Source: Manis javanica (taxonomy: Eukaryota > Chordata > Mammalia > Pholidota > Manidae). From it: 64,000 bases of DNA. Below, piece after piece: positions 36,890 through 49,465 of the stretch; position 1 is the stretch's first letter; each line of letters starts with the position of its first letter. Location: NCBI RefSeq assembly GCF_040802235.1, contig NC_133167.1, forward strand, positions 13,136,501-13,200,500, read 5' to 3'. The notes beneath the pieces were generated by a model. It ran no database searches, had not been told where the DNA came from, and saw nothing but the letters and a program-made list of their open reading frames with translations. Made by a program: the position numbers and the translations under genes.

Positions 36890-39420
36890 AGGTACCTACC
36901 GCCCAGTGTCACTTCCCCTCACTCATGAGATAGTAGCTCCTGCTCACTGTCACTCTTTCTAGCACTGCTTCTGTCTTAATACTTATAGATTTCAATATCC
37001 ATGAAGATGATCTTTCCAAAACTTTCCAGGCTACATCCTCTATCAGCTATTCACTTGCATGGTTATGCCCTTAATCTATTCCTTACTAATAACTGCAACC
37101 TAAATCTGAACTCTAAACATGTCACTTGAACCACCACCTTCTATATTTTCAGTGTACTTCTAATACCTTAATTCCAATTCCAATCTTCACACTTACCCCC
37201 ACCAAAAAAAAAAAAATTAATCTGTGGGTCCTACTATCTTTCTACTTTCTCTCATCTCCCTTATTCTTGACTACCCATCTTGTCAAGCTTAAATCCCACA
37301 GTTTGTCATTACAATCACTCCTTTGTTAACATTCTTCACTCCCTGCAGTCTCTCATGTTTCATTGTAATTTCTTTGCTAACCAAGAATTCTAGTTAAGTC
37401 CAATTCTCTACCCACTCTTAATTTTCTCTCCTGCAAATGAACATAGCAGGAGAAACACATAACCCCAATGCCTGATTGCACTTTAAACTCATGCTCACTG
37501 CCCTCAATTGGTCCATAATAAAGATTTCCTGGAATCCTACTATACCCTTAATCCATTCAGTCTCTCTCTCCTTAGACAATAGTATCATAGTTTCCTCTCT
37601 GTCTGCAAATATCCAACCCTGCCTCCATGATTCACACTCTCACATGATTATCTTGCTTCCTGTTTTTTTTAAGAAAAATGAAGCAACATAAGAAGGTCTA
37701 TAAAATCCCATCTCCGTTTCTGTATATGTCTGCATCTGTGGTGCTACATTCTCTGCTTTCCTGTTCTTGTGGGCAGTGGTCTGTGCTTCGTCTTAATTAA
37801 CCCTGCCATTGGTGCACTCAATCCTGCCCTCTTTCTTACTTGAGAACCTTTGCTTAAGTAATTCTCCCCTTCTTTGTGCATCAACTTCCCCCTCTCTACT
37901 GGATGATGCCCATCAGCATACAAATACGTTGCAATTTCTTTCATCTGCGAAACCAACAAAACCAACAACCAAACAAAAACCTCACCTGCCTCCCTTTCCC
38001 TTATAACTACTGCCCCGGGTCATTCTTACCTTTAGAGAAAAACTCTTTGAAAAGTTGCGTGTACTTATCCAAATTCCCCCCTTACATCCTCAAATCCCTT
38101 TCGTTGAGGCTTTTGCCCCAACTTTCCACATAATTGGCTAGGTTGGGCATCTACAGTGACCTCCACGTTGCCAGTTCTGATGATCAATTCTAAGTCCTTA
38201 TCTCATAAGACTTAGCAGCATTTGACAATGTAATCACATTTTTACCTTTAAAATACCTTCTCTTGGTATCCAGACCCCTGTACATGACTGGCTCTCCCTC
38301 TACATCACTGGCTGCTCTCCGCATCCTTTGCTGCCCTTTTTTATCTCCCTGACTTTAAAGCATTGAAGACCAGAGTTCAGACCTTAGAACCCTTCTGTTT
38401 TCTGTCTACACTCATTCCGTAAGTGATCCCATCCAAGTATCAGGGCTTACCACCAACTATTGGCCAACAATTCCAAATCTATGTCCAGCCCATAATGTTT
38501 CCTTGAATTCTGAACTCACTCACTGTCTAGATGACACCCCCACTCAGATGTCCAAGAGAGATCCCCAATGCAGCACGGCCCTAGGAGAAGTCCTGGCTCC
38601 CTCCTCCTTGACAAAATTCCAGCTCCTGTCACAGACTTTCTCATCTCACTTGATCAGACCAGAAACCCTGACTTTGTCCCCTTCTCCTCTTTTTTTCTGG
38701 TAACCCATTTGTGAGCTGCCATCGAATCCTTTTGTCTCAACCTCAAAGTACATCCCATCTTCCTACCACCTCCACTACCACCAAAATACTACACACCATG
38801 AGCATCTCTCATCTGCACTATTGGACTATTCTTCTATTGATTTTTCTCGCTTCTACTCTGCTTTATTGTAATCTAACACAGCGACCAATGTCACCTAATT
38901 ATAGCTGAGATCAGATGATACCACAGAATGAAAGCTAACACTACACAGTGGCCCGCAGGCTCTGAACTCATGTCCTAGTACCTCGTCACCCCCTCCATTC
39001 CATCTCCATGGGCCTCCTCACCGTTCCTTGAATATGCCAAGCACACTCCCACTCAAGACTTCTGCCCTTGCTCTTTCCTCTTTCCGAAATGCAATTTCCC
39101 CAAATATCTGAATGGTTTTCTCCCTCACGGCCTTCAAGTCTTTTGCACAAGTACTGACTTCTCAATGCCACTCTTTCTAAAACTTCAACTCCTACATAAT
39201 TTCCCTATCTCCATTTCTTGTTTGATGTTTTCTCCTTACAACCTCCAATATTCTTAATTTATAATTTTATCTTACTTATCGCCTACTCCTCTACCACTAG
39301 AATGTAGTCCCCCTGAGGGTAGCTCTTGTCTAATGTATTCATTGTTGTACCTGTAGCTCTCTAGATCAGTAACTGGAACATAGAAAGTACACAGAAACTA
39401 AATGAGTGAATTGGGAATGA
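36890..39420 (+). repeat. Long L2 LINE fragment (ORF2 3' half to 3' end)
   Basis: About 2.5 kb of decayed L2 in sense order: 'tttcaatatccatgaagatg' (36990), 'ctaataactgcaacctaaat' (37086), 'agacttagcagcatttgaca' (38208), 'tatctccctgactttaaagc' (38342), 'gaatatgccaagcacactcc' (39030), 'cttcaagtcttttgcacaag' (39131), then an 'actggaacatagaaagta' terminal block (39371). The ORFs inside (37476-37691, 37809-38133, 38503-38908) are fragments of this decayed element with no intact domain. Confidence 0.75.
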
Positions 39421-39424
39421 GAGA

Positions 39425-41400
39425 AAAGAAAGGGGAGAAGATAGGAAGAATGGATATTGACTTTGAATCTGGAACAGTGAATGAAACAAAGTAAATCCTT
39501 GTTGAGAGAATAAGAAAGCATCAGTTTTATTATACCTAAATTTTATTCTACCAACCCAGATTTGAGACCCATTTAAACATTTTATAGGATGAAACCAGTG
39601 GGAATTAATGCCGTTCATGAAATAATAAAATCTTTACAGAATGAAATTAATGAAATGAAATTCCTGATCCATATTTCAGTATCCTTCTCAACCGAGTCTT
39701 TCATTTTTGCCTGCTGGAAATGTAGCAGTGATGCTGGAGCTGAATTACCTCTGTGACTTAACAGGAAGGGTAAAAGTAGGAGTCAGCTTGTGACAAGCGG
39801 GCCCAGATTTTTTTTTTCCAATTTATGCATCATCAGAAAGGCCTATGCCATGATTAGGTAATCCTCTAAGATGCCGAAGTTTTCTAGCATTACAAAAATT
39901 ATAGTTATTTTGGTATTTTTATCAACATAGGTGAGAATTACAGTTATTTTACCCCATAGAAGAAAAAGATTACTGTTATTATAAATGCTGTGGAGATTAG
40001 TCACATACTGATATAAATTATCCAGCCTGCACACTTAGCTACTACAGCTCATGCTTTTTATGTGGTGACCATTATTCCTGGTAGTTGGAAGGCTAGGAAG
40101 CCCAGTGGGTTTTGATCAGGGAACTTCTGAAAGGTGAAAAGAACCAGGGGCTGAAAAGCCAGTGGAGTTTTCCTGGTGAGTTTAAGTTTAAGCCTTCTGA
40201 TTTGGAACAAAGATGACACTTTGCTGGTGTTGAGACAGTGTCTACCTTCTGGAGGGTTTATTACCGCAATCATCAGCAGGTCTTTTTCTGGAGGGCCAGT
40301 GTCACATGTGTATTTACAGTTCATTTCCATACGCCTATATCCACCTTATTTTCTATTTTCAGGGCATTTTCAAATAAAAATGTACTTGAGGTTTGTTCCA
40401 TCATCAGACTTTTTCCCCCTGAAGCCCTTTCATTAAATCATCATCTGTGATGTGACTTCTAGACATTATAGGGGATCAGTGAGGATGGGGTGGAAAGATT
40501 GGATGAAGATGGATTACAGAGTCTGTGCTGAAAATAATGATGTAATAACCACATTGGTGCCTCCTGTTGTTCCAGCACATATTTATATCTTGGTGGTTTT
40601 GCTTCCACAGCTTGGCAGATTTCCAACATTTCAGTCATCCTTCAAGGCTTAGTGCACATGCTGCTAACTCCATTATGAGTGAACTGATTGCTCCTTTTCC
40701 CTGGCTTTATACTGATTTTCTTTGACCTTCACTGCAATATTTATTTCTCTTAGTTCTGCTACATAGCTATAGCTGGTCGTGTTGAACTCTCTGTCTCGCT
40801 TGCTAAATTGTAAGCTCTGAAGTCAGAGACCTGCTTGAATATCCTTTACAATGTCCACTCCAGGCCTCTTTCACGTGAGCTCCTCAGTATACGTGAATAA
40901 ATGAGCAGATGTTATCAAGCATACCTTCCTCTTTGCTGTCTTGTGCTTTTTGGAGTCTGTGCATGTACCTTCTACAATCTTAGCTCAATTTAATATAAAA
41001 GAGTGAAGTGCCTGTTGGGATCCTTCATGGTTGTCTGAGAGGGTCTTTGACTTTGGTGTTTCCAGAACATCTGAAATCTCAGAATGGTGTCATGGTTTAT
41101 GCTTCAAAGAGTATCTATTTTAATATTTGCCTTAATTTGTGTCTGAACTTGACCCTCGAGTCCTACATTGGCATTTCTGTAATCCTGAAACACTCAAGAA
41201 CTTGTTGTTGAAAACAATTAAGTTTTCATATACATATTGTGGAGTGAGTTTGAACCAATATTCAGCCTCTCTAATGCTGGCAGGCATATCAGTTTCTGTA
41301 TGACAGCTCAAAGAGCATTCAGATTTCAATTGCAGAATGTCCTTTGACCTGATGCATTGGAACACTTACTTGGAAAAGAGGCTTTGGGCTAATAAAAAAA
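39425..41400. other. Intergenic sequence
   Basis: No gene. Frames of 90 and 86 codons at 40058-40436 overlap on opposite strands and have no domain. Confidence 0.35.
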
Positions 41401-41404
41401 CAAA

Positions 41405-41575
41405 ACAAAATAAAATTGAGTAAAATCCTGGCTTTGCAACTTAATTGATCAGGCACTTAATCTAGCTGGACCTGAGGTAAGGATTATACTTACCTTATAG
41501 GACTGTTGTAAAAGCTTTATTGGTAATGTGTGTGAAGTGACTTTACAATGTCCAGAACAAAGTAGTTGCTAATTA
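41405..41575 (+). repeat. MIR SINE
   Basis: 'aatcctggctttgcaactta', 'cttataggactgttgtaaaa' and 'atgtccagaacaaagtagtt' in MIR order. Confidence 0.6.
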
Positions 41576-41579
41576 CAAG

Positions 41580-43640
41580 GTAGAATTTTCCAGTCAATTA
41601 ATCAACAATGATTATTAACCATATGCAATGTGCAAATACTACTATTAGACATTAGGCAGAGACAGGGATGTAATTTGTTATAATGTATAATGAATATAAT
41701 GTATGTCTACAAAAATAGACCACATTATGCTCCCTTTACAAACAGGATTATTTCTCATGCTGCAGCTATTTTGAGGAAGTGGTTTGTGATGAAGTAATAA
41801 GTTCTGATTCCATCTGTCATGGGTTCCAATTTAACCGGGCCATTTCATGGGAATTGGAGTATCCAGGAGCCTGTAGGTGGCATGAGCCAACACTTCAGGC
41901 TTATTTTAAGTCTAAAATCCCAATTCATGCTAAAGTTACCCAAGATGGGCAGGGAAAACTGACAAGACCAAGTTCTAATTTCTTGTGAAATTAGAATTAG
42001 TGTGCTGTCCTTTCTACACACTGCCCAAACCTCACCTTTTTTTAAAACATGAATTTTCAATGAGAAAATGGAGGCTTTAATTTTGATTTTATTTTTTCTC
42101 TATGTCCCAATGATTATGCAATGATAAATTAACCCCTACAGACTTAGCTTGAATATTTAATAACTATGGTGGTTTTCAAAGGCAACATAGATTTTTTTAA
42201 AAAAACAATAGAATCATTCCTTCTTAGTCTTTCCTTTTATAGGCATTATTACACAGTGAACTGACTAAAAAAATAAATAAAGCATAAGTCCTTCCCCCAT
42301 CTCCCTAGCGATAATCCCACCATTCAATTCATTCTGAATCAACAGGTTACTATGGTGGCAGGACAGTCCTGGATAAGGCTCTGAACTGCTCCACAATGTG
42401 AAATCAGCAGAAGCAGGAGGTGCTTCAAAATTCACGAGCCTGCTGGAAGCAACTTTGTGCTTTAACCTCCAGGCTTCCTGCATCTTTAAGAAAACAAAAA
42501 TAAGATGGTGGCGGGCCAACCTGAGCCTCTTTGGTGGCTTAGCGGCCTTTCGGGAGTGCTGGATGGAGTAAGCCATGATCCGTGCTTTTTATTTATTGTG
42601 CTTAAGACTTGATCCTGATAAGACTCATATTATTAAGGAAAGTTACATGTAATGAAAAAATGAATGAGAAGAGTTTCTAATTTTGTGTTCTCTATTTCTC
42701 TTCATTCCCATGAATAGAAATATAGGGAGAACTAAAGGTTTAATTAAAAAAATGTGTATGTTCAGATACACTGAGACTATATTATAATTGGAAATCTTGG
42801 AACATAGAATTCGATATACTATATGTGCACTTTTGAGTCTCAATTATGTGAAAAATACCTTATAATAATATGTGTAAGTATATATGATATATAATATATA
42901 TGGATATATATTATGCCCAAGGACATAATATGTATGTATTAAGTAAGCACTTTTCACATAATGAACGGACTCATGTGATATATTCCACATATCTTAATCT
43001 TGCATGTACATGTAGGTAAATATACATAAATATGCTGTTCATTTATCTACATATTTAAAGTCTTAATAAGTTTAGTATCTCCTAATATTACCTAAGACAC
43101 CATCTCCATTCTTTTCATATGGGATTATTATCTCTCCGTTACCCAGCTGAAATTCTAACCTTTTCTGTGGATGCAGCTGTTATTATAAAATTAAAGAAAA
43201 ATGGCTATAAAAAGATAGGTAAGACAACAGATCAGCCTGATGTCTTAAGTGCCTAGTTTTTCTTCTTTGCTATGAACCACATCTTGGGACTCATGGTGCA
43301 CTGGGGACAGAGATGAGTAGAGTCTGGTCCATTCAGAAATGAGCATGGAGATGCTCCAATAGGGAGCTGAGGGAGGGATGTGCCATCATGATGTTTTATC
43401 TTCAGTGACCTGGCATATTCCATTCCCTGCATCTGGATGGTCCTCTGTCTTGTGTTTCTATCAGGCTTTGGTTCATTCCTTCAGATGTGACTTTGTGAAG
43501 CCTTTTCAGACATGGTTCTCCCTTCGTTCCCACCCCGTGAATCCTGCCTTCTTCATCCTCACAGATTCAGTCTTTTCCTTTTCTGTTGAAACCACTCCTT
43601 CAATAGCACTTGCCACATTCTACTGCAATTACCTGTTTAT
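41580..43640. other. AT-rich intergenic sequence with a TA-rich tract
   Basis: No gene. 42853-42930 is a purine-pyrimidine alternating TA/ATA tract. Nothing else is recognised. Confidence 0.35.
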
Positions 43641-43654
43641 GTGTGATTCTACGG

Positions 43655-44765
43655 GAAACTGAGGTGAGACCGAATTGGCCAGAGGCCAGTACCAGTCACT
43701 GACAAACTTGGATCAGACTGTAAGTCAGACCAGCCTGGCAGGGCAAACAGCCTTCGGTTGGACAAGGGACGTCTTCTCAGGATGCCAGCGGGGTGCTCCT
43801 GGCAGCAGATCCTGAGATGGAGGTAGGGGTGCAAAATGCCTACTGAGGGGGGGTAACACCCCTGAAACAGTGTGGGGTCACACTCCAGGGAGCTTCCTGG
43901 GTATAATCTGGTATCAGCCTCCTATACAGGGAGGGCAAGGAGAGACCAGAGAGGCAGCCACTCTAGGTTGGTAGGAGGCAGATTTAACAAAGATGGAAAC
44001 TAACACACGAGGCTTGCCTTCGGCAGTGGCAAGATGAGTAGATCTTCTCACCAGACCACCAGAATCTTAAAAGTTTATATAGAAGCCTTAACCGAGTCAC
44101 ATTCTCAGTGCAGATGATCTCAACAACATCTTACACTCTCAAGGGTATGTCTTCAGAACAGCTGAGCAGAAGTCCATTCTAAGGACAAAGGAGGGGGTGA
44201 GGAGCCTCTGATTGCCTGGGTCTAGCTCACAGGTCAGCCAGCAGTCACATCCTCTTGATGACCTCCTCCAATAGAGAGGAGACAGGATGGGGCAGGGGAA
44301 GGAATGAGACTTAGACACTGTCAGGAAAGTCACTGTTGGTCCAGTGGGACACCCCAGGGCAAAACTAGTCAATTAGAGTGGTCCTGTGTGAGCAGAGATG
44401 GCGAGGACCCCGCACGTTCCTGCTTGTGCCTCGGCAGGGGACCACCACGAGACTAGCAGAGCTAGGTCATCATTTCAGTCCTTTGCTCAGATTTTGGTCA
44501 AGGCCACCCACAAAACACATGACCTTGGCCTGAAAAGTCGAGGCAGACCCTGAAGGAGCCAACAGCTGCAGGTTCTCAGTTCATTTCCTGCAGCTGGGCA
44601 GAGAGTTGTTTTTCGAAGCAGGATCTGAAAGCCGCATCTCCATGTCTACTACACCTAGAGACCAGAGCGGGCTGATAACGCTGCTTCAGAGGACTCCACA
44701 ACTCTTCTGGGGCTCCCAGGACACGTAAGTCTTCCCCTGACCCCTTGCCATATAAACTGGACACT
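43655..44765. other. GC-richer block, possible decayed LTR of unknown family
   Basis: About 1.1 kb that is clearly GC-richer than its flanks, with abrupt edges. It begins just after 'ctacgggaaac' with tgaggtgagaccgaattgg. The style (for example 'gatttaacaaagatggaaac', 'cgaggcttgccttcggcagt') recalls an LTR. I find no matching ends, poly(A) signal or target duplication. It could equally be unique sequence. Confidence 0.25.
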
Positions 44766-44769
44766 ATTT

Positions 44770-46160
44770 TAAGGGGAAAAGCTGAGGAGATGAGAGATTA
44801 TCTAAGAGACCTAGTATTTTTAACAAATGGAAGCTTATTCCTAAAGAGGCTGTATAAATGATTGTATCAGACATTAATTTGTTTTTCTGGTAACCCAGTG
44901 ATGAGGGCTCAGAAGAATGACTAGATTAGTTATAGGCAAAATGAAGATTTTTTTTCATATAAACGTTCTTTCCTGTCATATAAAAATGGTAGTTGAATTT
45001 GTGACCCTGTCATTAGTGTTATTATTACTGTTAAACTCATAATGTGGTGCCAGCAAATGGCTATAGAGAAGAACATCTTCTCCATGAGCGTGTGCCTAAA
45101 ACTTCAAGGAGATGGTTATTTTTAAGATTTTACCTATTATTTCACTGCTTTTTTGGTGGTTGGGAGTATGGTGAGAAAGCAAAACACCTGCTCCTTCTTT
45201 CTTCTTGACTGTGGTAGTGTGCTTCTTTCCTGGCATATACATTGTGCATCAACGAAACAGTGTAAGAAAGAAAAATGGGTCCTTGCAGGGAAAGCATGTT
45301 GGGTGGTGACTTCACCTGAGGATTTCAAAGTAATGCAATTTACTGATTGCATATTACAGATTGTAGCTCAAGTATCCTTGCTGTGTCCTGCGACTGAGCA
45401 ACACATGGTCTGGTTGACTTCTCTGCAATGGATGCAATAACGTGAAGCTCATGAGTCATGTAACTAGGTCAGACTACATTGGATATTGGATCTGAAGCCA
45501 GGAGAAGGGGAACTTTGCTTTCTATTTCATTCATTGATGGTACTTCATACTGCTTCAATACATTCATTCATTCCTTTTCATTTTGTTCTTTAAATCATTC
45601 ATTATTGGTTGTTTGTTAAATGTAGGGCACTAGTACTGTTAGGAGAGCAAAGACAAAATACAATTTTGCCTTTGAGGAGCTCACGATTCAGTTAGGGCAA
45701 CTGCCTTATAAAAGTATACTCAAACATAGCGCTATGTTTAACCAACCAAGGAACAGAAGGAATGAGGCGTTTAGGGGATAGTCTGGGAAACAGTTACTAG
45801 TTGCCTGTTTCATGAACTAAATACAGAACCTGGATATGGACAAACAAAACAACAAAGCAAACACATCAAACCAAATTCAACTAGAACAAAAACAGAACTA
45901 GTTCAAAGCAGAACTGGGTCATAGACACACCTGTAAAGTCCTGGCAGCTTCATTCAAACTGCCCAAGCACTTTTTGGTGCATCTTGATCCTTCCTTTATC
46001 CTCTTTGAGGATTTGGGGCTTTATAAGAAAATCCTGGGAATCTGGGTCTTGAAATGACAAGGTGTGGTGTTAGCCCAGAGGCTGGTCCTGGTTTCTCCAG
46101 GAGGATGGTGGAAGAGAGTGTGGGAGGAACCCGAGTTCCGCCGATGGCCATTCCCCCTTC
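44770..46160. other. Intergenic sequence
   Basis: No gene. 45560-45760 ('cattcattccttttcatttt', 'tttgaggagctcacgattca') resembles a decayed interspersed repeat of the L2-end type. Confidence 0.35.
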
Positions 46161-46164
46161 CTGT

Positions 46165-46325
46165 GTCCTAGTCTGTGGCTTCTCATACTTTAATGTGTAC
46201 AGGGCTCCCCTGGGGATCTTATTAAACTTCAGATTCTAGTTCAGTAGGTCTGGGGTGGGGCCTGATGTTGTGCATTCTAACAAGCTCCCGGGTGAGGCTG
46301 AGGTGGCTGGTCTGAGTTCTACATG
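46165..46325 (+). repeat. MER5-type hAT element
   Basis: 'ggggatcttattaaacttca', 'gttcagtaggtctggggtgg' and 'tgcattctaacaagctcccg' give a clear MER5A-like sequence. Confidence 0.75.
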
Positions 46326-46329
46326 TGAA

Positions 46330-48247
46330 TATCAAAGCCCAGGAACATACTGCTTCTGGGTGTGGAAGAGAAGAGATGTGCTCCTGCAGCATTACTTCTG
46401 CTGGCTCTATAATTACACTGGGGCAATTGAAACAGAAGGATTTTCTTTGGCATCACTAGAGTTCTTGTTTCCTTCCCTTTCTCTACTAACCTTTGGCTTC
46501 TTCCTCTAAAAATAATGGGTGAGGATTTAGAAGACCTGAGTCTATGTCTGAATCAGACTGTGTATGTTGGGCACCTGTACTTTATTATTTGAGTCCCATT
46601 TTCTCATTTGTAAGAATAATATGGGGCCAGATGATTTAGAGATTCACCCACTTTAGTGTAAGTGTGTATGGGTCTGTGAACATCTTGTCTATGAAGATGC
46701 TGTTGTCATTTTATACTGTTACATCAATCCCTCTCCAGGGGGATTGCACTGGATTGACACTTCTCTCTAATGGTGGAATGAGAGGTTTAAATCCCTGAGA
46801 GTGGATTGCCCTAACAGCAAAAATGTGCTGATGGAGATGGATGCCCTTTCTCATGTCTCAGAAATTTCAGTATAGAAGCTGCCTCTTCTCCAAAGGGTGC
46901 AACTGGTGGTTTCTGATGGGCATAAGAAAAGAAGAAATAATTCCACTCTTTTTGAGGAATAACATCATTCAAGCTTCTTTAAGAGTGATGGGGAGATCAC
47001 GGATGTGTCCTTCAGACACAATCCTGACACTATGAGAATCATATCTGTTGATTGTACAAGGAACAAGCAGATGACTCATGAAATCTTCAGTAGGTCATTT
47101 GGCATCAGGCAGCACAACGTATTCTGCTATAAAGTTCACTGAATGAATTAATCCAATCACACACTCTGAAAATGAAGCATGTTCTCTGTCTCCAGCCTTC
47201 TCTGCCTCATTCTGATGAGCATGCTGGGATCGCGGGCAACAAATAGTTCTTGCAGAAATGAGAAAGGCAAGAAGAACATGGATTGTCCAACCTGAAGAGG
47301 CATTAATTTAAAAAGGAAATAAAGGAGGCGAGAGAGGGATTTTCCCATTCTTTTCCTACCTGGTGCATACATATTGCCTCCCAAGACTGAGAGCTGCCTC
47401 TAGGACAAGGATGATGCATTGTATGTGTGCACGAACGTGGTAGGTCCTGAAACATTTTATATGCAATGAAGTATTAACTGGAGTGCCTCGATGCAAGGGC
47501 TTATAGCCTATGTAACCAAATGCAAGTCTTCAAAGAGAAAGTCCGTGGAGCGGGCATAGCGAGCCTAAGTATTAAAGCCATGAATGATTCCCTTCTCTGT
47601 GGCCTTCATGGCACTTTCTGCCTCCCTCTGCTCCTTGCCGCTGGAGTCAGAGTCCTTGGTCTACGCTAATGGGGCGCAAAACAGAGGACCTTATGTCCCA
47701 GCTGCCAGAGAACAGAATGGGTGGGTTTAAGCCTACTGCCCTGGTGTCGTATTTGTTTAACATTTTCTTGAATTTTTCATTTTTTAATGAAGTGCAATAA
47801 TTAGTAGTTACATTTAAATAAGTTGGGAAGGGTTTCACAGACTTCCACCATGCACTTCCAACTTTTGCCATGGCTACATAGTTTTTGAGATTCCTGTGCA
47901 GAAAACAGAGTTCTTTAACATGTGGTTAAATCTGAAAAACAATTAGCAGTGATTCAGTTCTCTCTTCCCACCCCTTTCTTGGTGCAAGGTAACAACTATA
48001 CTCCTTTCAAAGAGCATGGAGGATGCTTGCTAATAAAACAAACTGTACTCAGACACGGCGGGTTAGGGGAAGGGAACTCTTCCCAGCTTGGGATGGTGCA
48101 AGAAGTATTTGAAACTGTTGTTCTCGCTAACTTTAGTTGCAGTACTTCCTGATGCCATGACCTTGGCTGCAACCTGTGAGTTTCACAAAGTTGCTATACT
48201 GCCATTTAGTAGGAGTTGGGGTCAGTGGGAAACTTCAGAAATTATAG
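46330..48247. other. Intergenic sequence left of the provirus
   Basis: No gene. 46520-46640 resembles a MIR piece. The longest frames (84, 76 and 75 codons) show no domain. Confidence 0.35.
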
Positions 48248-48253
48248 GTTAGG
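48248..48253. repeat. Target-site duplication, left copy (gttagg)
   Basis: GTTAGG directly abuts the TG end of the left LTR and is repeated at 55591-55596. Six bases is the usual target duplication of betaretrovirus-type integrases. Confidence 0.85.
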
Positions 48254-48615
48254 TGTTGTGACCCTTCAGGGACCGAAGCAACACGCCCAAGGTCTTGATT
48301 CTTCTCTAGGCTTTATTGTCTAATCTCTCGCGGCGGTTACAGCAGTTGTCGGGCAGCTCCTCTCCCTCCCGGCGGGCTCCCTTATATTCAGTCACCCAAC
48401 CAATCCGGGACAGTATCATGCGTGACCTTTAAGCAGATAGGTGTCACACGCCACTCTAAGCGGGCAGCACGAGCTGTGCACGGGTACGGAAGTCTTCTGG
48501 GCCAATCCCCAACAGGGAAGAGGGGAAAGGGTGGTGAGCAGGAAGCAGGTGCCATCTTTAGGGCGTTGTCCAGCTAGAGTGGAGCTCAGCCTCGGCCGTA
48601 GGCCAGGCCCCCACA
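48254..48615 (-). repeat. 3' LTR of the provirus
   Basis: 362 bp with TG...CA ends (on + it starts tgttgtgacc and ends gcccccaca). It carries an AATAAA signal on the minus strand at 48312-48317 and an AT-rich TATA-like run (ttatattc on +, 48382-48389). It differs from the 5' LTR by about 20 substitutions, many of them at CpG sites, and one base of length. Confidence 0.95.
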
Positions 48616-48626
48616 TCTCCCCCTTT
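48616..48626 (-). other. Polypurine tract
   Basis: On the minus strand AAAGGGGGAGA directly precedes the TG of the 3' LTR. This is the expected primer site for plus-strand synthesis. Confidence 0.9.
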
Positions 48627-48778
48627 ATTGTTTTATAACCAAAGGGCTGTCAGGATCATGCCTGTCTTAGGTCATCCAGAGTCTGCGGCATTCTTACCCA
48701 TCCTCAGGCAACAGACAGCTTAGGTCTGTGTCCTGTCTTAGGTTGATATGCGCAGCTCCTGATCTTACCCGTCCTTGA

Positions 48779-49465
48779 CTACTGATCCAGCATAAGCCAT
48801 ACTCTAGGGGAGATGCCTTCTTCCAGGGCAGCCATTGCTTGCAACAGCACTCGTCTATCCTGTAATTGCTGCCACCGCACAGAGCAAATTGCCCTGCCAA
48901 GGAGCAGCAGTCCAGCGATCACAATCACACCCATAACTCCCACCCTGGACCAAGCCTTTATAGCATCAAACACTGTCATAGCTGATTGAGACATGGAGAT
49001 AACATTAACAGTGTTAGAGCTAACATTCATGATTTCTAATCTTAGCTGCGTGGTAAGCTCCTCGAGTTCGCTAGACCAGTTTGTGTTCAGCAAGTGTCCC
49101 AGCTGTCGGGATAGGTTTGCAGCCCGAGAGAAGTTGTTGAATGGAATGCTGGAAACACACAGTCCAGTGTAGGAACCGACACAGCCCAAATGCCATGTCT
49201 GACCGAGCAAATCCAGTTGTTCCTGGAGAAGGTCCACGCGCTGGTTCACCAAGACTCTACCGTTCTTCAAGTGTGTATTAATAAGGTTTTGCTGTGTCAG
49301 CGCAGAAGCGGTATCTTGCGACAGGCTGTTCAAAGTCTCTGCTGATAGGTTACTCAGGGGCAGTGGCAGTGGCCATGCCTTTACTACTCCCCATAGCTGT
49401 CTCTGCTCGGGTCTCGCTGGCGGCAGGGTCCACCCTGGGATCGTGAGCGCTATCAGCATCAGCAT
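48779..49465 (-). pseudogene. env: env remnant: N-terminus fused to transmembrane subunit
   Basis: An open frame of 228 codons. Residues 1-40 hold a hydrophobic N-terminus (MLMLIALTIPGW) with little SU sequence. It passes at once into a helix-rich ectodomain (about 40-90), a cysteine pair C95 and C103, several N-glycosylation sequons, a membrane segment at about 175-194 and a cytoplasmic tail of about 30 residues. The receptor-binding part, the furin site and the fusion peptide are not present, so about a kilobase of SU-coding DNA is missing without breaking the frame. It cannot serve as a normal envelope. It overlaps the end of pol, as in related viruses. I assign the TM part from layout rather than from a named match. 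Confidence 0.75.

Noticed and set aside
37476-38908. Row of short plus-strand frames that might be a broken gene
   Set aside because: The order of landmarks is that of an L2 LINE; they are decayed transposon sequence.
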